Shown piece by piece: positions 58,201 to 64,000 of a stretch of DNA of 64,000 nt (position 1 is its first letter; each line of letters starts with the position of its first letter). A program made the position numbers and the translations under genes. This DNA is from Isoetes taiwanensis (lineage: Eukaryota > Streptophyta > Lycopodiopsida > Isoetales > Isoetaceae), in the NCBI GenBank assembly GCA_021234155.1, contig JAJEKV010000028.1:3060567-3124566 (forward strand). The letters run 5' to 3'. The notes under the pieces were generated by a model. The model was not told where the DNA came from. It made no database searches and saw only the letters and a list, made by a program, of their open reading frames with translations.

Positions 58201-59430
58201 TAGCTAACTACACCAATGAAGTGGAGCAAAAAGTATGGGAGCAATGCAACGACAAGTCATCTCCAAATTACTTTTCGGCTCAATGGGTGGATCGTTCTAG
58301 CCTCGGGGTAAAGGTGTGCGCATGCATTATAAGCTTGAAGGTGTCTTATAGATAAGTTAAATATAGATCCTAATAACCGCATAGAATTTGTGTAGATGTA
58401 TATGTATCATAGGGAAATAAGTTAAATAACAACGGTAATGTGAGGTAGCATGTTAATTAATCCTTCGCGAAGGGATGCAATTCCTTCCAAGGATAGCTAT
58501 AGGACCTCGGGGTCCTTATAAATATAAATAGAAAATAGAATTCGGATATACTTAAGTGCATCTTAGGGATATACTTCCAAGGGTAATGCAGACCCAAGGA
58601 AGAGAATAAGAAGCACATCTAATTTTGTGTATGATAATAAAAAACCTTGTCTATGTAACAATAGGTCTAAATCGGGGGTTATTGTTTAAATAATCGCTGA
58701 TCTAAAAGTCGTTAAATATTGCAAAGCTTAGAGTAAATATAATTGTATTATCGGAAGTAATGTATCCGATAGATACTATGATAATGTTAATTCATAAATA
58801 TTACCTTAGGGTAATTATGTTAAACACATGCATTAAAGGAGGTAAAAATTGGCTCGGGCATGTCGATTGGTGTTTAGATTAGTTTCATGTGTAGTTAAGA
58901 TTAATCTCACGCATGCAACCTATGCCGTGTATGAATTGCATGATTTACCGGCTGATGGGACCACCACTACGGTGATCTCTAGGGCGTGGTGTAATGTCAA
59001 TGTAGGCATGACCGCCAAGCGTTCCTTGGACGAAAGTGGAAGGTAGATTAGAAAGTCTACTGTCCCATTGGAAGTAGACGCACTTCGAGAGAAAAGGAGG
59101 TCATTGAGAGATGCATTGATAGAAAAAGGCACCTTTAGCCCCATATATGCTTTGATAGGAGGAATTCATCCTTCACGCCCCATATCACGAGAAGGATATC
59201 CTCCACCCCGGGCAACTAGAGTGTAGGCATCCGCAGATATAGGCATATAGGCGCCGGCTCAAGGCCATAATGGAAGATCCACCCTCTTCCCTATGCAGGG
59301 AGATTAGCCATGCATACATGTAGATAGGTGGGGTGGTCACCATATAACCAAAATTTTATTAATAATTAATAATAGGTAGTGTCGACCACAGCCAATAGAG
59401 CGCCCGGAGGGCAAGGAGGTCAGCGATTTC
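52201..59430. other. Interior of the large LTR element, no gene recognised
   Basis: About 7.2 kb. 52280-52300 has a tRNA-like B box on the minus strand. 52896-52953 and 53108-53167 are direct copies (AAAATGAAAAGTTCATTATT and GGTCTGGGCGCAA). 54000-57300 is purine-rich with many GACGA/CGACAA phrases and open frames up to about 109 codons, but no recognised motif. 57300-59400 is AT-rich. A frame at 58158-58355 is likewise unrecognised. Confidence 0.6.
52270..52345 (-). repeat. tRNA-like B-box sequence (possible SINE or tRNA relic)
   Basis: The minus strand contains GGTTCGATTCC, a perfect RNA polymerase III B box, within GGTGGGAGGTTCGATTCCCG. No convincing A box, acceptor stem or anticodon arm was found, so it is not called a tRNA gene. 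Confidence 0.3.
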
Positions 59431-59431
59431 T

Positions 59432-59990
59432 GAAGACTTGCAACACAAATTTTGTTATAATGTGTTGCAAGGGAGGAAGAGTACTTGAAGAGAAGTGTAA
59501 ATTATCTATGAAATTGATAAACTGTGATAAACTTAAACGTTGTATTAAGTAAGGTTAATAATTACCTTGCGTGGATTAAGTTATGAAGTGATAAGTTAAT
59601 GGGATAATGAAATAGTACAGTAATGTCTTAAACACTAGCTTAGAGTAATTCTAATAATTAAGATAGTAAGTATGTAATTATAGATATTGTAAAATTAATG
59701 CAGGATTTTGTTATTTAAGACTTGCAACACAAATTTTGTTGGAATGTGTTGCAAGGAATGAAGAGTACCTTAAATAATAACTGTATATAAAAGTGTTAAA
59801 TTGTGATAAACTAAATGTTGTGATAACGGAAACTAATAAGTACCTTGTTTTAATAGAAGTTACGAATCGTTAAGTTATTTCATAAGTAATGGCGTAATAA
59901 TGTTCTAAAAATATTACCTTAAGGTAATCTTAATAAATATGTAAGTATTATAGTAGTATATCGTATGTATCGGGGTTGATTGCGTTAGGA
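59432..59990. repeat. Two ~284-bp tandem units, each opening with a hairpin
   Basis: CTTGCAACACAAATTTTGTT...AATGTGTTGCAAG occurs at 59437-59471 and 59721-59755. The inner arms CTTGCAACAC/GTGTTGCAAG are self-complementary in both. Downstream text (GAAGAGTAC, GTGATAAACT, TACCTTG) also recurs in order. Confidence 0.8.
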
Positions 59991-60036
59991 AGATCCCAAG
60001 GTGGGGGAGACCCACGATTTCGCTGGACAAAGATCA

Positions 60037-60050
60037 TTTCAAGAGGAGAA
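60037..60050 (+). promoter_or_regulatory. Polypurine tract of the large LTR element
   Basis: TTTCAAGAGGAGAA ends exactly at the TGTGACG start of the 3' LTR, fixing the element on the plus strand. Confidence 0.7.
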
Positions 60051-61853
60051 TGTGACGTTCCAAAGACAAGATACGGTCCCGGATGTGATATCGGACGCCC
60101 GTAAAACGCTGTACACGCCATCTCACTCGACGGCAATACGCCGATGTGTAGCCAGGTGAGTAGCCCCTAGGGGGCAACTTGCTAGGTATGTGCATTTAAT
60201 ATTAATGTGCACATTTACCAATGTGCACATTAATGTGGGCACACCTTTCCATGTGGGCACATTTAGGTGCACACATTACCATGTGGGCACATTTAGGTGC
60301 ACACATTTTTCATGTGGGCCCATTTAGGTGCACATTTCCATGTGGGCACATTTGGGTGCACACATTTTCCATGTGGGCACATTTGGCCACCTAGCTATTA
60401 AAAGGTGGGCCCATTCCCAATTATCCCACATGCCTAAAGGGGATAATTGGAAACCCTAGCCTAACCCCTTGCCTATTTAAGTAGGAGAACCCTAACTTGC
60501 CCATTTTTCGTTCCTAGGGTTTTAGAGCTCTGTTTTGGCTGCTCTAGGAGTCAAAACCGCCTCCCAGACTCTGTCTGAGAGAATGGCACCATTAGTTTCC
60601 CTTGATTCGAGCATTTCAGCAGGATGGTCGAGTTCAGGGCAGGAGGAGTGAGCCAAGGATCAGGTATTTGGTCAATTTAATAGCCTAAACCATCTTCTAG
60701 TCATTGAATCAGTAGGTTTAGCCTATTAAATTGCCCATAGCAGCCCTCTAGATCTCTAGATACGGACTCTAACTAAAGAACCTAACCCCTATGATATAGA
60801 TTAGATATAGTTCTTTAGTTCTTCTCGGATGTATGTGGATGATGTATCTCTATGAACTCCTTGTATTGGGAAGGGGGTAGAGACCTAAAAGCTTGGTAGT
60901 AGATGCTCCTAGATTAGCCTCTCTAGCACACCATAGATTCGGCACATTGCCAAGAGCCACACCCGGGTTGTGGGTGAAGGGGGTGACCGGCTTAGAAGGA
61001 GGTTCGTGGTTCTGACTCTTGAAAGCCATCCTTATGGTGTGTTAGTGCTAGGGGGATCATTGCGGACTAAGGTCTAATGGCTTGCCGAAAGTGCGGGCAA
61101 GGCATGGGCTCGACATTTACGTGGGGTGGGGTTCACCTTCCAATGGGTTCAAGTCGAATACGGGCAGTGGCCCTCTAGTCACCTTGAGTCAGCATGTAGA
61201 TCTCTGGAGGGAGTGATCCCTACCTGCCCCATCGGGACTGGGGAGATGCAACCCAGGAATAGCCCCTTTGGCTATGCACCCGGCGGGCTACAGTCAGGTC
61301 CCAACACTTTTCAGCCTACTCTGCAAAGTGTGCACAGGAGGGGCGGATGGAGTGGACAACCCTAAGCCATGTTCTTATGCCAGCCAAATCCATTGCCATG
61401 AATTCTGTCTGCAATGAACTCTGGAGACCCAAGCCGTCAGTCATCCCCTTCGAGTCTGAGCCTTGGGTAGGATCCTTATGTATGATGCTGATCATTGTTT
61501 ATGCAGATGTTGATGCACCACCCTTCGAGGTGGATATGTGATTATGTTGTATACTGACATGTATGTTTACGCTTCCGCAGCTAGGTAGGCCCTGAGGGAG
61601 GGGGTAAAAATGACCCCTTCACTCTTCCCAGCGGGACTCGTTGCGCAATGATGATGATTGTGGAGGGCCCCCAGACGTTATGGAGCTGGTATGGGGGATG
61701 AACTCCGTTTTGTATACGATTGGGTGCACCGTGATCACAGTAGGGAGCGTCACATGTTTGGTCTTGGCTGCTTTCTCTTTTTCATGTGACATTGACAAGT
61801 CAACAAGTGCTCCTGGCTATTTATCTGGATACTTGGAATAAATTGCGGAGCCA
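60051..61853 (+). repeat. 3' LTR of the large LTR element
   Basis: About 1803 bp, aligning with 49994-51738. It carries the same ~32-bp tandem array (about 60234-60385) and a set of small insertions not present in the 5' copy. Confidence 0.88.
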
Positions 61854-62693
61854 AGCATTTCATTTAGCATCAGGATGATTGTTGTGGTCCATCTGGAAGC
61901 GCAGGAGATTGTGTCTTTCAGGGTTGGGATATTCCTCCTACAGTTGTCCTCTAGGACGCACAAGCTAGAATTGGTAAGGCCTATCATTGCTTTTCGCTTG
62001 CTCCTGCCAAACGACAGTTGATATTTGAGTTCCATTTGAGTGTGTTGTATGTGGTTCTACTCAGTGGATCGTGATTATCCTCTGAGATTTTATTCCTGCC
62101 TGTGCATTTGTATCTAGCTTTTGGCTTGGAGTTTTAATAAAGTTTGTCATCCATCAAGAAAAAAGGGGACAAAATTAGTGCCTTTGGAAAGATAATTTTG
62201 ATTTAAAATTAAAATACCCTTCATATGAACCAAATTGATTCCAGCACCTGTCATAATTGTCAGCAGAAATATGTCTATGGGTTGTAGCACATGATTCCAA
62301 ATCATAAATGAATGTGGGTATGTTTTCATGAAAAAGGAAATGGAAGGCTTGAGATAAGGTTCATAAGAGATAGTCATGCCAAGAACTTCAATGGAAATAT
62401 CACATACCAAGAACACTCAAGGGGTCTTCCAAACTTCAAAATTGTCTTGCTTGAATCACCTTTCCTAGCGTGCTTGTGTTATCTCTCATGAATGTCTTCA
62501 CCTTGGTCTTCAAGAGTCCACTTCATAATCTGTAGGGAAGTGTTCTCTTCAAGTCAATGATGCTTGTGTATCTGTGCTCAAATCAATGTGTAAGCACGAG
62601 TAAATCAAAATGTGTCTTGCTCTTCTATGTTGCCATAGCATGGCAGCAGAGCTCAAATAGCAAGTTTCCAATGGCTATATTTACAAAAAATCT
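61854..62693. other. Non-coding stretch
   Basis: No gene or repeat recognised. Confidence 0.4.
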
Positions 62694-62952
62694 TTGTAAC
62701 GTGTTACAAAATGGTAATATTTGTTACACGTTACAAATGTAACTTGTAACACGTTACAGATTTTAATGTTTGTCGCACGTTACAGATTTAATTTGTAACC
62801 CGTTACACAATTTAATAATTGGCACACGTTACGAACAGGTTTATACAAATTTTAGTAACACGTTACAAGTATACACGGTATGCCAATCACGTGTGACAAA
62901 TCTAAAATGGCGTTACGAATCAACATGCGTCACAAATCAATACGTTACAAAC
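62694..62952. repeat. Array of palindromic TGTAACACGTTACA-like motifs
   Basis: At least eight copies of a palindromic 14-16-mer with core ACACGTTA lie about 23-34 bases apart. Examples: TTGTAACGTGTTACAA (62694), TTGTTACACGTTACAA (62721), TTGTAACACGTTACAG (62744), TTGTAACCCGTTACAC (62793) and GTAACACGTTACAA (62854). Weaker copies reach 62950. The spacer sequences are mostly A/T and not conserved. Confidence 0.85.
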
Positions 62953-63039
62953 CCCCATTAGCCCTAGTAGTGTTTGTGGTCAATCATGTTGATAAATTGC
63001 CCATTCGAGGAAATGATCACCTCCCTTCTCCTATTCTCT

Positions 63040-63212
<173 letters not shown>

Positions 63213-63317
63213 TCTTTTCCCCTTTCAAATATAGCAAGGTAGTATAAGTATGTCTACAACTTCACGGTTGCTACGTAAAATTGTACCTATGCTCGGCAAT
63301 GTCAGGCACTGTTACTA

Positions 63318-63350
63318 GTAGATAGATATTATTTTAATGTCGAAAGGGAT
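63318..63350 (-). mobile_element. Small tailed retroposon remnant
   Basis: TAGATAGATATTATTTTAATGTCGAAAGGG is the reverse complement of the same family 3' end (CGACATTAAAATAATATC then TATC). Confidence 0.5.
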
Positions 63351-63480
63351 TTTACAAGGAAAATCGATCTGTAAAAAAAATATGAAACAAAAGGGAAATT
63401 CATATGCAAAGGAATAAAAGCATGTGAGTATCATTTCAATTCTCTCAAATTTGATAGCTAGCCTGATAGAGGCTAGCAGT

Positions 63481-63789
63481 CCATATGAATCCCGACTACA
63501 AAAGCTTCAAATGGATACAAGAACCTTTGCAATTTTGATTGATGGCAAAATATTAACTTGTGGTTTTCTTTCTGGTCTGGTTCTAAAACTCTGGGATAAT
63601 CTTATCACTCATCAAATCTTCCTTGAAGAGCTTTTTTCACCTGAATTCTCAATTGAGCCAAGCAATGAGGATTTTGAAACACAGATCATAGAATCTTGGT
63701 TGGAGGAATTTGTTGGGGATAAAAAATTTCCGGCTACTGGCATTTTTCGAGTTCACTGCGATTGGTCTGAGCATCACATATTTGTGAAG
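63481..63789 (+). CDS. Unrecognised protein-coding exon (partial gene)
   Basis: An open stretch of about 103 codons of normal composition reads ESRLQKLQMDTRTFAILIDG, CGFLSGLVLKLWDNLITHQI, SWLEEFVGDKKFPATGIF and FRVHCDWSEHHIFVK. It ends at a good GT donor (AAG|GTATTC, 63789). A plausible AG acceptor (CTAGCAG) lies just before 63481. The gene continues past the window. I do not recognise the family. It could be a host gene or a transposon protein. Confidence 0.5.
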
Positions 63790-63864
63790 GTATTCTCCTC
63801 TTAATTTATATGGATAGATCAAGCATTATTACAATTTGTAAGGTACTCAAGCCCAATTAAGCTA

Positions 63865-63965
63865 GAATCGCTGCTTTTTTCTCATCCTTTTCCTTTCCCT
63901 CTCTTTTCTCCCTTCTTTCCGTTTCTCCCCTGCTCTGCTTTCACCAATTTCCCTTTTGTTGCTTC
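63865..63965. repeat. Pyrimidine-rich stretch
   Basis: TTTTTCTCATCCTTTTCC, then repeated CCCTCTC/CTTT blocks; similar in kind to 26920-27560 but short. It may be intronic to the exon just upstream. Confidence 0.5.
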
Positions 63966-64000
63966 TTCCTGAACTTTATAATGGCCATTTAGCGAGGCCA

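Larger units (their letters stand above)
49994..61853 (+). mobile_element. 11.9-kb LTR retrotransposon without recognisable genes (LARD-like)
   Basis: Two large direct LTRs (49994-51738 and 60051-61853) both start TGTGACGTTCCAAAG and end TTGCGGAGCCA. A primer-site-like GGTATTAGAGC (51741-51751, one mismatch to GGTATCAGAGC) follows the first. A purine tract AAGAGGAGAA precedes the second. The 8.3-kb interior has no gag or pol motif in any frame. No matching target duplication was found (ATAGG versus AGCAT), so a rearrangement or an ancient age is possible. The LTR is related to that of the neighbouring minus-strand gypsy element. Confidence 0.8.

Overview
The window is nuclear DNA from a land plant, most likely a non-seed lineage (bryophyte, lycophyte or fern); I cannot name the species. 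A LISCL-type GRAS regulator points to the plant lineage. GT-AG introns, plant-type copia and chromodomain gypsy elements, hAT MITEs and L1-like LINEs fit this. Two conserved host genes, SMUG1 and WASHC1, are genes I do not know from flowering plants.

Layout. 1-300 is GC-rich and unidentified. 615-2248 encodes a GRAS protein with one frameshift. 3994-4907 is a hAT-type non-autonomous element with a perfect 8-bp target duplication. 5984-9372 is a broken copia element whose zinc knuckle is split by a second hAT MITE (6800-7281). 9816-10967 holds the LTR, primer site and gag start of a minus-strand LTR element. About 11620-12400 is a minus-strand LINE fragment. 12852-19661 is a plus-strand LINE flanked by an approximately 240-bp direct repeat and interrupted by a 2.8-kb insertion (14381-17181) whose two ends are LTR copies in inverted orientation.

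20901-24787 is an apparently intact 8-exon gene for SMUG1-type uracil-DNA glycosylase (274 codons, both catalytic motifs present). 25.9-29.6 kb holds debris: a Myb/SANT-like pseudogene, a 640-bp pyrimidine tract, a copia gag fragment and a histone H3-family pseudogene. 29.6-31.8 kb has LTR debris, a microsatellite-tailed retroposon, a perfect-stem inverted repeat and a MITE. 32669-37976 (minus strand) is an apparently intact 17-exon gene for WASHC1, the Arp2/3-activating subunit of the WASH complex; all exon phases join into 495 codons ending in the WH2, connector and acidic elements.

39579-40631 is a decayed hAT transposase gene. 40.6-49.5 kb is a minus-strand chromodomain gypsy element (3' LTR, integrase end, gag). 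Its LTR is split by a young copia element (41391-46193, TSD TCAAA, LTRs about 1.3% different, four in-frame stops). 49994-61853 is an 11.9-kb LTR element with large LTRs and no recognisable coding in its 8.3-kb interior. The right end carries an array of palindromic ACACGTTA-type motifs (62694-62952), microsatellite-tailed retroposons and one unrecognised open exon (about 63481-63789).

There is no operon-like cooperation. The host genes (GRAS, SMUG1, WASHC1) are islands in nested transposon DNA. SMUG1 would act in base-excision repair of uracil in the nucleus; WASHC1 would nucleate branched actin on endosomes. No rRNA, tRNA gene or CRISPR array was found.
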